DNA of 64,000 bases from Warburgia ugandensis (GCA_035236585.1 CP141138.1:25555437-25619436); one strand, 5' to 3'; shown: positions 49,828-61,222, numbered from the stretch's first letter. Translations and numbers: made by a program. Notes: generated from the sequence alone by a model not told the origin.

Positions 49828-51931
49828 TGTTAAGTGTTCAATTTTGGTCAAAATACCCCTAATTTAGCGTTCAATTAGATCATCTAACCGTTCATATTTG
49901 TAAAATTTAGCTTTATTTTGAATTTAGATCCAATTGATCGTTCAAACTTTAACTTTTCAAAATCAATGGTCAGATGATCATTAGAGCTCATTAAATGACT
50001 AATGTATGGTTCAGATGATTCTAATTTAGTTTTTTCTTTTGTAGATCAACCAAAGGACACAAGAACGGCTATGATTAAAAGTTAATGGTGCAAATCATCT
50101 TAAAGGGCAATGGATGGGCCAGATCACCCATGAAGATGGATGTGATAGTTTTCTAGAAGACAATGGAGCTAAATTTGGATTCATGGACAAAAAGGAAATC
50201 CCTTCCCCACTTTTCCTTCCTTTTCTTTTTCCTTCTTTTTTCCTTTCTTTTCGTTTTCCTTCTTTCCTTCCTTATCCTTTTCCTTCTTTCTTTCCTTTTC
50301 TTTTTCCTTCCTCATTTCTTCTCTTTCCTTTCTTTCTCTCCCACATTTCCAATTTTTTTCCCTTGCTCATTCTCATGTACCCACTTTCCTTCCTATCTTT
50401 CCCACGTCCTATTCCTCTTCCTCTCCCCCCCATTCTCTTCTTCTTCTTCTTCTTCTTCTTCTTCTTCTTCTTCTTCTTCTCCATTCTCCCCATATGCTCT
50501 TTTCCTCTTATCTCCCCCTCTTCCTATTCCCTTCTCATTCTTTTCTCTCCTCCTCTCACGCTCTCTATTTCTCTCTCACCCGCACTATGCTCTATCCTCC
50601 CTCCTCTCTTTCACTTTCTCCTTGGATTCCCCTTTCTTTTTCATGCACTTCTCTCTCTATGGTTTTCTCTGCATCACCTCCTCTCTCCTCCACCAGCTCA
50701 GCCGGTCTCTCCCTTTCACAGTCGCACTAGTCTAGTACCGCAATTCTTCTGTTTCCCTCTTCCCCTGTCCTCCCTCTTCACCGTCTAGAAACTAGGTCGT
50801 CGTCGACCCAGATCGTCCTCTACCCCCATTAGCTGGACCCTCTCTTTTTCCTCATTCTCTCCCAGTCACCCTTCACAGGTGTCGTCACCAACACATGCGT
50901 CGTCTGTGCAGTCAATGTTCACCGCCCAGACTCTTCTCTGCATCACCGATCTTCTCTTCCCGCTCCATCTCCCCCCTCCTTTCCTCTCTTTTCCTCTTCT
51001 TCTTAGTCTCCAGCAGTCCAGGAACAGAAACCCAAGTCAGGTTTCCACTCTTTTTCCCTTCCCCGTTCTTCTTCCCTCTCCTTCTTCCTCTTTCCTTCTT
51101 CTCCCTTCTCCTCCTTCTTCCCCACCTTCTTCATCGGGTGTTCATCTGGTTTTTCTTTAAAACCCGATTTTAACTGAAATTCTAATTTTACCCCTCTCTT
51201 TAAAAGAAATTGCATTTTTGTTCTTTTTCGTTAATTCTATCTATGTCCCCAGTTTATTTACATCTGTGTCCCAGTTATTCCGGTTTTGTTTTATCTATGT
51301 TTTTCTTATCCAAAAACTGCCTAATCTCGACCAAATCATTTAAGGCTTAACCCAATCAATGGGTTAGCCTTAATCAAACAAAATCTTCAATTTCTCCTTA
51401 TTTTCTTCTCAGATTTCAAATTAATTTTACAGGTTCATTCTTAGGACATCTCTAGACATAATCAACGAATTCGATCTTTGTTCTGAAATTTATCAATTAA
51501 TCTGAACCGTCCAAATCTTGAAAAGACAATTTAGCCCAGATCCTGACCATTTTGAAGAATCTGTCAAATTTGACCGGTGGATCACTAATCAAGAATGTGT
51601 TGAAGATATTTGTAAAGGTGGATCAAATTTTTAGAAGATCAGAAATGAAGATTTTGATAAAGAATGATCTAGGGAAGTAGTTTTTTCTCATTATTTGATT
51701 TTGTTTGTTTTCTTTATGAACTGGAAATTATGTATTTTTGAGAAGTTGATTAGATCTGAACATTAATTCTCATTTCAATAATCCCTGTAATTTTGAGTGA
51801 TTTTTTTTATATTTTAAATAATTAGATTTTATTGAAATTCCTACTTTTTAAATCAAGTCCTCGTGGGATCGACCCGTACTTGCATAAGTTACATTACAAT
51901 AGCCCGTGCACTTGCGGTTAAACAATCAACA
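49828..51931 (+). repeat. 3' LTR of the Athila-type element
   Basis: 2,104 bp, starting TGTTAAGTGTTC and ending ACAATCAACA. It is longer than the 5' LTR, mainly from an expanded CTT array at 50,436-50,480 and extra CT-rich sequence near 50,270-50,300. Ser/Phe/Leu-rich frames at 50,114-50,788 are artefacts of this tract. Confidence 0.95.
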
Positions 51932-51936
51932 ATGCA

Positions 51937-52650
51937 CATGGGGATAAGATATAGAATGCATGAAACAATCTAAAATGGAATGCATGTATCCTAGGACTAT
52001 TGCACATGTAGTTGTTGATATGTTCATGCATGAAATTTGAACAATAAACAATCTAAATAAAAAATTGTAAATCAAAGCGATGAAGAAAGGAGCAAGAGCA
52101 ATGAACTAATTAACCTGAAAATTAAGACTGCAATGACCAAAGAACACAAGCAACAGGGAATCGTGGAGGCTTGGAAGAGAGCAACCAAGGAGGAGGAATA
52201 AGTTGCAAGCCCTAAAGGACCTTCAAAGTGGTTGCCACAAGGAAAGGGTGGAAAGGACGCTTCGGGTGGTGATCGCTGGGGCTTGCTTTTGTTGGTGGTC
52301 ATTGTAGGGAGAGGGTAGGAAGGGGGGTGGGGACTTCAGGTGGGGGTTGTCACCATAGGGAGAGGGTGGGAAGGGGCACGACGGCTTCAGGTGGTGGTTT
52401 CCATAGGCTAGGAAGGGGCACTTCGTAGGGGAGGTGAAGAGAGGGTGGGGGGAGAGGGGTTGTAGGGAGAAGAGGGGGCTATAGGGAGGAGGTAAGTTGA
52501 GTGCAAGAGGGCTTCATAGGGAGAAGCTAAGGTGAGTGGAAAAGGGGAGATGTACCTTAATAAACTAGCATGAAGTTTCTGATGTGGCACGACATGGCTT
52601 GATCAATGGAGAGACTACAAAGGGTACAACTGTAGATGATAGAGGCTGAA
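51937..52650 (-). mobile_element. Family G LTR fragment, reversed (G2, part 2, probable)
   Basis: Continues the sequence interrupted at 41,484 after the target duplication. It contains G-rich loosely repeated GTAGGGAGAGGGTGGGAAGGGG-like units at 52,310-52,510. No credible coding. Assignment rests mainly on its place beyond the nested element. Confidence 0.4.
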
Positions 52651-52694
52651 AAGCAAATGGTGGGATGAAAAAAAATTTGATCCTCTATATACAT

Positions 52695-53200
52695 TGTTTT
52701 TTGAAGTCATTTTTCTTCAAACAACTTTAAAAACGACAATTTTTAAAGTCGTTTGAATGTAACAACTTTAAAAACAGTGATTTTAAATGCCATTTGAAAA
52801 ATGCAACTTTAAAAACTCTATTTTTGAAAGTCACTTTTTTTCAAATGACTTTAAAAAGTGCCATTTTTAAAGTTGTTTGAATTAAATAACTTTAAAAACA
52901 CTATTTTTAAAGTCATTTTTTTCAAACAACTTTAAAAAATAGAGATTTTAAAGTCATTTTATTGAAACCACTTTAAAAAAATAGAGATTTTAAAGTTATT
53001 TTTTTAAATGACTTTAAAAATCACCATTTTTAAAGTCCCTTTTTTTATTCATCTAATTCAAGTGAATTTAAAAATAATTGTTTTTATAGTCTTTTTTTTC
53101 AAATGACTTTAAAAAGCACCATTATTAAAGTTGTTTTTTCAAATGACTTTAAAAGCTATGATTTTTTAAGTCATTTTTTCAAATGAATTTAAAAATCATT
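52695..53200. repeat. Left sub-terminal repeats of CACTA-3
   Basis: More than ten alternating inverted copies of an AACGACTTTAAAAATGG-like unit and its complement, typical of CACTA transposase-binding regions. Confidence 0.85.
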
Positions 53201-53469
53201 AAAATTTAATATATTTTTTCCTACAAATAAATTTATTTCACTTTTCAATCTCTTACTTAGATACTATAATGAAACTAATTTTTTATGATAGTCAGGATTA
53301 ATTCACATATTCTATACATAATAAATATAAGAATATGTAGAAGAATTTACTTTTCAAATAAATCTTCAATTACATATGTATAAATGTCACATATATAGCA
53401 TTCATCTCACTTCAATCCATAAAGTACATGATAAAAGACCTAATTATAAACCTTGAATTATTGCACCCA
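53201..53469. other. Spacer between left repeats and tnp2 remnant, nothing recognised
   Basis: AT-rich; no coding block. Confidence 0.4.
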
Positions 53470-55132
53470 ACTAGTTCAATCCATATAGCCCCCTTCTATG
53501 TGGGTTTAGCCCAATCACCCCCTCACCATTGTCATGCACATGATCCTCATTCTCACAAAGTACTTTGATTGATGTGATTGTTTTAGTAATAAAAGGGTAA
53601 TGTATTTCAGTATTACCTAAGTCATCTTCATCATAAAAATCCCTTGGACAAGATGATAAAATAATTGATTATCTTTTATCACGTCCATCTTGCACATAAA
53701 ATACCTATTTTGCTTGAGATGCCCAAATAAATTGATCATTTTTATAACTGATCTTGTTGAGGTTAACCAATGCTAATGTAAGGGCATTAGTTTTGATGTT
53801 GCCTTTGTTGGATTCCCCCCAATTGTACTTAAACATAACTATAGTTCTACAAGTATAATCTAAGGCTTATATCTCTCTTATAACCTTGTAATAAATATCA
53901 TATACCACTATTAGCCTATTATCCTTTGATTTGGAAAAGAATATAGTATTGGCAACTAAGCTAACCCCACTATTCTGTTGCACTCTTGAGTTATCACAAT
54001 CTTTTATATAAAAGTGATAACCATTAATGGAATATCTGCATATTTTATTACTTTTGGTCATGATCCCGTAGCCAGCCAACCCAAGAATTTGGATATACCA
54101 CAATCTAGTACTTCTCATTCATAATGAATTTGTGTGTACACAAATTAAGTAGGATATGATTGTAGCAAGGAAGATTATATATTTATACATAATGTAATTA
54201 ATTAAGTGTGAATTCTTTCATTTTACCTTTTTAGGAACTAAGTATTAAAAGTGTGGCAATGCTTAAATCATAGCCAGTTCAATTTCTTTACATAACTTGG
54301 ATTCTTTGCCTTGAGGACATTCATGTGTTCACTACACACACAAATTAATAGAGAGATCAGAGAAAATATAACTGTTAATAATTAACTTTTACTTAAGTGG
54401 ATGATCAACTTACTCAATATATGATTGGAGTTCATCAGAATTTCACAACACATAAAGGTGCACATTGTCCCATTCTTTATAGTCAATAGTCGCATGACCA
54501 CTCAATAGAGATTCACTGACCATGGGATCATGAAATGCAACTCACTATTTCTTTCTTGGGATTGCAATCATATCAACTCCTAATATGTACTTTGTGTAAA
54601 ACTCCACTATTTCCTCTGCAATGTAAAATTCAACTATACACTCCTCTAGCCGGTTATGATTTCGTACATGCCCTTTTAAAAATTTATTGTACCTTTTAAA
54701 TAGGTACATCAATCACAAGTAAACTAACCAATAGAGTCTAACCTCATCAATGAGGTACACTGTTAAGTTATCATAATGTCAAAGAAGGATGGTGAGAAAA
54801 TTGTCTCAACCTCACATAAAGTTGTTACTAGATATCCTTGAATTTCTTGTAATTTTGAAACATCCATAACCTTGTTGCACGAAGCATTAAAGAAGTAGTA
54901 GAATTTGGTAATATCTCCCCCAACTTGGTCTGGTAATATTAAACATATTGCTACAGGCATGAGTTATTACAGCAATGCATGGCAATCGTAGGACTTCATC
55001 CCTAACACTTTCAACTTTTCTATGGAGATAATATTTTTAAAGTTTGAAGAGTAGCCATTTAGGACTTTGAACTCAAATAGGGTTTTACATACTATTCTCC
55101 TCTCCTCCGTATCGAGAGTATAATTTGCTTTA
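53470..55132 (-). pseudogene. CACTA tnp2 transposase, C-terminal half (CACTA-3)
   Basis: Minus-strand blocks: ANYTLDTEERRIVCKTLFEF (~55,120), YSSNFKNIISIEKLKVLGMK (~55,030), SYDCHALL, PVAICLILPDQVGGDITKFY (~54,940), KLQEIQGYLVTTLCEVETIF (~54,840), EHMNVLKAKNPSYVKKLNWL (~54,330), GYHFYIKDCDNSRVQQNSG (~54,010), then the DUF4216-type end (DFYDEDDLG ~53,630; EDHVHD). It is the best preserved of the three tnp2 copies but still has stops and frameshifts. Split from its upstream part by solo LTR C; the reading frame is continuous across that junction when the LTR and one GGTAG are left out. Confidence 0.8.
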
Positions 55133-55480
55133 GGTAGTGTAATATCCTTAATTTTTAAGATAAAAATAGGAAATTATTAAATAAATTAAAATAAAAATTT
55201 ATGGATGAAATTCTTTCCTGAAAACATAATAATTAGAAAGTTCTCGTCGATACGAATCCAACGCCACCAAGAACGCGAGAAACGGAGCTCAAACGAGGGA
55301 GTTATGAGCCGTCAAAGTTGTAAGGGCAAAATGGTCTTTTGATTTAAACGTGTTACACGAGGGGTCCAAATTGATAACGGCACTTTGTCTACACACGTCT
55401 CTACCAGTCCGGCGAAATCGCCGGAGAGACGTGGGAAGAGCCATGTGGGGAAGAGTTTCTCTTCCCCAAGACTCTAAAAC

Positions 55481-55490
55481 CCTATATCTA
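55481..55490 (+). promoter_or_regulatory. TATA-like element in LTR C
   Basis: CCTATATCTA, shared with copy D on the minus strand (61,351-61,360, AGATATAGGC). Both lie 345-350 bp from the LTR start and ~140 bp before the splice-donor-like site. Confidence 0.35.
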
Positions 55491-55621
55491 TGCTCCTCTA
55501 GGAGCCAAAACGCTCCACTTTAAGCGTTTTCCATGAATGATACGCAAAACCCTGAGACACTAAAAATCTGAAGTTTCCGGGCGAGTGGAGCCCCGGCAAC
55601 ACGAGCAAACCCCGATCAGGC

Positions 55622-55633
55622 ACAAGGTAAGCC
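55622..55633 (+). other. Splice-donor-like site in LTR C
   Basis: ACAAG|GTAAGCC with GT at 55,627-55,628. Copy D has the same CACAAGGTAAGCCT. A matching acceptor-like ACATGTACAG|GTGCAC is at 56,551-56,566. Confidence 0.4.
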
Positions 55634-56029
55634 TCAAATGCATGTTTTTCTGTATTTATTAATTAGAAAATTAATTAGGGAAAGTATTTAAAAAATTAGG
55701 AAAAAAATCAGATTTTTAGGAACCTGTGTGCACGCTACTGTTGGAGTGTGATTTCACGGATCAAACCTTATCCGTTTGAAAATCGCACCGTCCAACTAGT
55801 GCACAAGAGACCCAAGAGCATACCCTTTAAATTTGGGAGTGATCCAACGGTGGAATTGCCCAAAAAACTCAAAAACCAGTACCTAGGGAGGTTTTTAGGA
55901 ACTTGGGAAAAATCATTTAAAAACCATGGTTTTTGAGAAAATTAGTGCAAAATAAGGGCATAAATGGATTCTAGAGAGAATTCTGAAGAAAATGGCGCAA
56001 AAATCACGCAAAACGGAGCTCAGAGCTCG

Positions 56030-56330
56030 CCGGAGGTGGACCGAATCGGTCGTCTTCTCCGGCGTCGTCAACGGCGTCGGCGCCCTGCGCTGACGCCAGG
56101 ACGCACACGGAGACGCACTGAGGACGACGTCATCGTCGCAAGCGTGCGCGGCGCCGCGGGCATGCGGGACGGCCTCGGTGGGCTGTCGCGGTGGGACCGG
56201 GACGCGGCGCGTCCTGGCGACCGTGACGCACGCGCGCGTGCGTCACAGTGCCGAAGAAGCATGGCGCGCGTCCCGTGCAGCGTCTGCGATGCCGTGCGTC
56301 TTCGTGCGCCAGTGTACGCCGGTGTAAACC
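56030..56330 (+). other. CpG-rich core of LTR C
   Basis: GC-rich, CpG-dense stretch in otherwise AT-rich DNA, including the 24-bp perfect palindrome at 56,223-56,246. The counterpart in copy D (60,530-60,870) has lost many CpGs through C-to-T and G-to-A changes. Confidence 0.8.
56223..56246. other. 24-bp perfect palindrome in LTR C
   Basis: Each half is GTGACGCACGCG read on its own strand. The counterpart in copy D at 60,641-60,670 keeps a 9-bp perfect ACCATGACG / CGTCATGGT stem with further wobble pairing. Confidence 0.9.
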
Positions 56331-57637
56331 GGCGGAAAAGAGGCGCCGCCAGTTTAAACCACCTTATGGTGGTCCGGCAGGCCCCATTTGAGGGTAGTTT
56401 TCACTAAAACTTGATTTTTGGGAGCTAGAGAGGTCCAAATCACGATCCGAAAGAGGCGTTGTGACCGTATTAACGACACGGACCTAGTTTTAACTTAAAA
56501 ACTTAGAAATGACCACTTTTTATTTAGAAAAATTTTAAAATAGTGATGTGACATGTACAGGTGCACTTGAATATACCAATTAAAGGGAGTTATTAGCAGT
56601 AGTGATCTCACACTGTGAGGTAGGTGGACGACAACTAATGTTTTGCCTTGATTTTAAACCATGTTTAAACATAGCATCATGTGTGATTGTGTTTTAAATT
56701 GCGATTTTTATTTACCATGGATTTCATGCGACATTGCGTACAGGATGGTTATTCCAAATTAAATTCTTTATCAGAATAAACTTATTTAAAATGCTTTTAC
56801 AAGCATGATGTTAATTAGTTATGCTTAATTAGAGATTTATTTCTTATTATATATATAGAAAATGCATGGATTTACATGGAAATGAGTATAGAGGCTTAGT
56901 AGTTGAAGTCCTTTTATAGGCTAACCCCGGGATGAGGGGCATGTCTTGGGGATTTCAAGCTATAAGTGCTCTTGAGTTTTAGCATATACTTATGATTTCC
57001 GTGTTTTATATTTGATGACGGGTGCTCTGCTTGCAAGGCCATGCTAGAGGGATAGGGCCGGCCACCCACCTTCCGAGATTATGATGTGATGAGTTTGTGA
57101 TATGATAGACACCTGCCCATAGATGGCATTCGGTAGGGGTTTGGTAACATGGATAGTCCACACTACCGGTCTGAGCCTTTCCATGGGGACGAGACGTTAA
57201 GTCTCCCTAGTTATGGTGTCGACGGGAGCGGCGGTGGTTGATACCCATGGAGGGTTGCCAACTGCGGCAAAGATGATGGCCCATATTCTTATTATGTGTG
57301 CATGTATGATGAGCATGGTTATAGATGGTATGCCTGGGTGTGACGACACTCAGAGGTTGACTAGGTGTACTCTTGATCAGGGATGTTAGTGCGATGTGGT
57401 GGGACCCATTACCTTAGGGTGCCCTTATTCTTGTTGTATGCTCCATGTTATTGATTCATGTCATGTTTTAACTTAGTGAACTTCATGCTTTAGCATTTGG
57501 AATAAATTGGCATTTATTTGAACATGGCATTATGATATCACTATTTCCATAAATGTTAGACTTTTCATCAATGCTGTTCATTATTTCTTGCATTTATTAC
57601 ATTAATTGTCTATGTACCTACACAAGCGATAGCTTGC

Positions 57638-57667
57638 TGAGGCATTGCTTTGTTTTGCAATGCCTTA
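57638..57667 (+). other. LTR hairpin, copy C
   Basis: TGAGGCATTGC (57,638-57,648) with GCAATGCCTTA (57,657-57,667): 11 pairs, one of them G-U. Confidence 0.85.
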
Positions 57668-57923
57668 GATCTCTAGCGCGACACCAGGAAAGGAAAAGCG
57701 GTTGATAAACCTTGAGAGCTGCTGAAGACTAGTTTCCCTATAGTTTTAGAAAGTAATGTGAGTCATTAGAGTGGATTATCATTTGAATTTTATTATGGAC
57801 TGCATACTTTATATTGGATGTGATTTAGATCTTTGGACATATATTGGACATTTATATGGGATGTTATGATGGATAGACCCTGGGCCATATTATTATTGTC
57901 TTTTGGACGTTTATTTGATTTAA

Positions 57924-57935
57924 AATAAAGGCGCC
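57924..57935 (+). promoter_or_regulatory. Possible polyadenylation signal in LTR C
   Basis: AATAAAGGCGCC, conserved in copies B and (as AATAAAGGCACC) D. Confidence 0.35.
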
Positions 57936-58147
57936 TATTTATTTGACGTTGATTTATACGCGGATTAATTTTTTTATGTTTAAATTATGTGTACGTCATT
58001 TTGAGAAAGGAAAAATTTACACCCGGAGTTTTAAGATAGGTTTAGTAAAATGTTAAATAAATCTTTTCTCATGGGATCCCAAATGCTCTTATTTAAATTG
58101 TCAAAACAAAAAAAAATTGTCTTAAAAATCCGGGGTGTTACAGGTAG

Positions 58148-58745
58148 GTATATTCCTTGATTGCCTTATCTTATAGATGCAACCTCCTCTTCAAACCCAT
58201 CTTCATAAGATCCATTCAAGCTATAAGTTCATCCTTTGTTTTTCCTAAGATGTCAAGCAAGGTACTAGTCAAGCTTTTACACACATTATTCTCAATGTGT
58301 GTGACATCAAGGACACGCATAGATGCAGTGATTTCCAGTATGCAAGCCAAAAGAATATTGATTTCTTTTTCCAACAACTTCCTTCACCTGCACGTCTACT
58401 TGATTTCTTCTTTACCTACAAGACATTAGTGTCTTCAACCTACTCCAATACTTATTGTCCTATCAACATCTTTGGAGCTATCCTTGTCTCTAATACAAGC
58501 TTCCATGCTGGGCTATCTACTGAATGGTGTGAAAAGCTATCAATTACTCTGTCCTTAGCATGACATACTAATTTCTTTATTGTTTCTATAATATAGAACA
58601 TTCTTTTGAACCTTGGAATAGGTGAAAAATACCATAGAACCTTTGCAAGAACATTTCTAGCTATCTCAGTTGAATGCTTTTACAATTTCTATCTTGACTG
58701 TCCACAAGTTGGGCATGTAGTTTTATCCTTGTGCTCCTTCCTATA
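58148..58745 (-). pseudogene. CACTA tnp2 transposase, central part (CACTA-3)
   Basis: Piece between solo LTRs C and D. Minus-strand blocks include VTHIENNVCKSLTSTLLDIL (~58,300; the DVMHIEKNVCESL block of the family) and KTKDELIA, then leads into YLPK at the LTR C junction (~58,150). Upstream, near 58,740, KDKTTCPTCGQSR joins the 61,709 piece in frame if LTR D and one CTATA are left out. It contains stops and frameshifts. Confidence 0.78.
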
Positions 58746-59236
58746 TGCAACACCCCAGATTTTTAAGACATTTTTTTTATATAATAATAATGGCATTTTT
58801 AATAAGAGCATTTGGGATCCCATAAGAAAATTTTTATTTAACCCTTTACTAAAACATATCTTAAAAACTCCAAGTGTTATTTTTCCTTTCTTAGAATGAC
58901 ATACATATAAATTAAAACATAAATAGATTTAAAACAATATGCGTATCAATCAACGTCAAATAAATCGGTGCCTTTATTTTAAATCAAATAAATGTCCAAA
59001 ACACAATAATAATATGGCCCAGGGTCTATCCATCATAACATCCCATATAAATGTCCAATATATGTCCAAACATCTCAATCAAATCCAAAATATAAAGTAT
59101 GCATTCCATAATTAAATCCAAATGATAATCCTGTTTAATGACTCATATCACTGTCTCAAACTATAGGAAAAAGGATCTTCAGTAGCTCTCACGGTTTCTC
59201 AACAGCCTTGCTTTTCCTGTTATCGCACTTGAGATC

Positions 59237-59266
59237 TAAGGCATTGCAAAACAAAGCAATGCCTCA
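59237..59266 (-). other. LTR hairpin, copy D
   Basis: Same 11-bp stem as copies A and C (arms 59,237-59,247 and 59,256-59,266), with one G-U pair on the transcript strand. Confidence 0.85.
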
Positions 59267-60640
59267 GCAAGCTATCTCTTGTGTAGGTACATAGACAATT
59301 AATGTACTAAATGAATAAATAATTAATAGTATGGATGAAAAGTCTATCATTTATGAAAATAGTAGTATCATAAGTCATGTCCAAAAAATTGCCAATTTAT
59401 TTCATATGCTAAAACATGCATTTCACTGAGTTAAAACATGACATGAATCAATGTAAATGAGCATACAAAAATAATAAGGGCACCCTAAGGTAATGGGTCC
59501 CATAACATCGCACTAATATCACTGATCAAGAGTATTCATAGCCAACCTCTGAGTGTCGTCACACCCAGGCATACCATCCATAACCATGCTCATCATACAT
59601 GCACACATAATAAGAATATAGGTCATCATGCTGCAGTGGCAACCCTCCATGGGTATCAACTATTGCCGCTCTCCGTCGACACCATAACAGGAGACTTAGC
59701 GTCTGTCCTCATGGAAAGGCTCAAACCGGTAGTGTGGACTATCCATGTTACCAAACCCCTACCGAATGCCATTTATGGGCAAGTGTCTATCATATCACAA
59801 TATCATCACATCAAAATCTCGGAGGGTGGGTGGCCGGCCCTATCCCTCCTAGCATGACGCCCACCGGGCGAGAGCACCCGTCATCAAATATAAAACACGA
59901 AAATCATATGTATATGCTAAAACTCAAGAGCACTTATAGCTCGTAATCCCTAAGACATGCCCCTCATCCTAGGGTTAGCCTATAAAATGACCAACTAATA
60001 AGCCTCTATTCCTATTTCCATGTAAATCCATGCATTTCCAATATATAATAAGAAATAAATCTCTATTCAAAATTAATTAACATCATGCTCATAAAAAATT
60101 AGTCATGAGTTTATTCAATAAAAGATTTCAATTTGTAATAATCATAATGTGCTCAAAGTCGCATGAAATCCACGGCAAATAATAATTGCAATTTAAAACA
60201 CAATCACACATAATGCTCTGTCTATGCATGGTTTAAAAATCAAGACAAAGCATTAATTGTCGTCACCTACCTCAATGTGAGACCACTTAGCTTGCTAATA
60301 AATCCCCTGAACTGGTATGCTCTAGTGCACCTGTACATGTCACATCACTATTTAAAAATTTTCTAAATTAAAATTGGTCATTTATAATTTTTTAAGTTAA
60401 ATCTAGGTCCACATCGTCAATACGGTCACAACGCCTCTTTCGGATCGTGATTTGGACTCCTCTAGCTCCCAAAAATCAAGTTTTAAGTTCAAGTATACAT
60501 AAATGGGGCCTGCCGGACCACCATAAGGTGGTTTATATCGGCGGTTCCATTTTCCACCGGTTTACATCGGCAAAATTTGGTGTCACGAAGACACTCGATT
60601 TCCATACGTGTCACAAGGACGCGCTGCGTGCGTCGTCGGT

Positions 60641-60670
60641 ACCATGACGCACCGCCACGTACGTCATGGT
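60641..60670 (-). other. GC-rich hairpin in LTR D
   Basis: Arms ACCATGACG and CGTCATGGT, plus wobble extension. Counterpart of the palindrome at 56,223 in copy C. Confidence 0.7.
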
Positions 60671-61210
60671 CGCTAGGACGCACCGCATCCCGACCCCATC
60701 GAGACAACCTACGTGGAGGCTTCTGTGAGCATGTGACGCCGCGCCTGCGTGCGATGCTGATGTCATTTGACGTGGTCCTCTGGTGCGTCCCGGCGTCAAC
60801 GCCAGGGCGTTGACGCCGTTATCGACGCCTGAGAAGATGACTAGATTTGCGCCATTTTTCTCAGAATTCCCTCTAGAATCCATTTATGCCCTCCTTTTGC
60901 ACTGATTTTTCCAAAAACCATGTTTTTTAAATGATTTTTCCCAAGTTCCTAAAAACATCCCTAAGTACTGGTTTTCGCATTTTCTAGAGAAACCTACCGT
61001 TGGTTCTCTCCCAAATTTAAAGGGTTTGATCTTGGGTCTCTTGTGCATTAGTTGGACAGTGTAATTTTCAAACGGATATGGTTTCATTCATGAAATCACA
61101 CTCCAACAGTAGCGTGCACAGAGTTCCCAGGAAAATCTGATTTTCCTTATTTTTAAATGAAATTCTAATTAGATTTACCTATTTAATAATTACATAAATT
61201 AGGGTTTAAG

Positions 61211-61222
61211 GCTTACCTTGTG
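61211..61222 (-). other. Splice-donor-like site in LTR D
   Basis: Minus strand CACAAG|GTAAGC. Acceptor-like ACATGTACAG (minus) lies at 60,331-60,340, which would give an intron of about 0.9 kb, as in copy C. Confidence 0.4.

Larger units (their letters stand above)
41485..51931 (+). mobile_element. Athila-type Ty3/gypsy element lacking RT/RNase H/integrase
   Basis: A 10,447-bp element with both LTRs (41,485-43,525 and 49,828-51,931), flanked by near-perfect 5-bp duplications GTGCA (41,480-41,484) and ATGCA (51,932-51,936). The interior holds a tRNA primer site, a gag-protease region, and a long 3' non-coding region ending in a purine tract. Recognisable RT, RNase H and integrase are entirely missing, so it could move only with help from another element. 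The gag and protease types (a YNPNWRNHPNFS block, DLGSSVNLLP) are those of plant Athila elements. The 5' LTR start reads TT where TG is expected. Confidence 0.93.
55138..58142 (+). mobile_element. Solo LTR C, family L, TSD GGTAG
   Basis: 3,005-bp LTR, TGTAATATCC at the start and CCGGGGTGTTACA at the end, flanked by a perfect GGTAG duplication (55,133-55,137 and 58,143-58,147). No internal retroelement sequence is present, so it is a solo LTR produced by LTR-LTR recombination. Landmarks in order: TATA-like element (55,482), splice-donor-like site (55,627), CpG-rich core (56,030-56,330), the cassette with GGGCCGGCCACCCACC (57,055), the hairpin (57,638) and AATAAAGGCGCC (57,924). The 147-residue Arg/Ala-rich frame at 55,964-56,407 is a product of the CpG-rich core and is unlikely to be a gene. 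Confidence 0.96.

Noticed and set aside
55964..56407. 147-residue Arg/Ala-rich ORF
   Set aside because: Lies in the CpG-rich core of solo LTR C. The matching part of copy D does not keep this frame, and composition alone explains the absence of stops.
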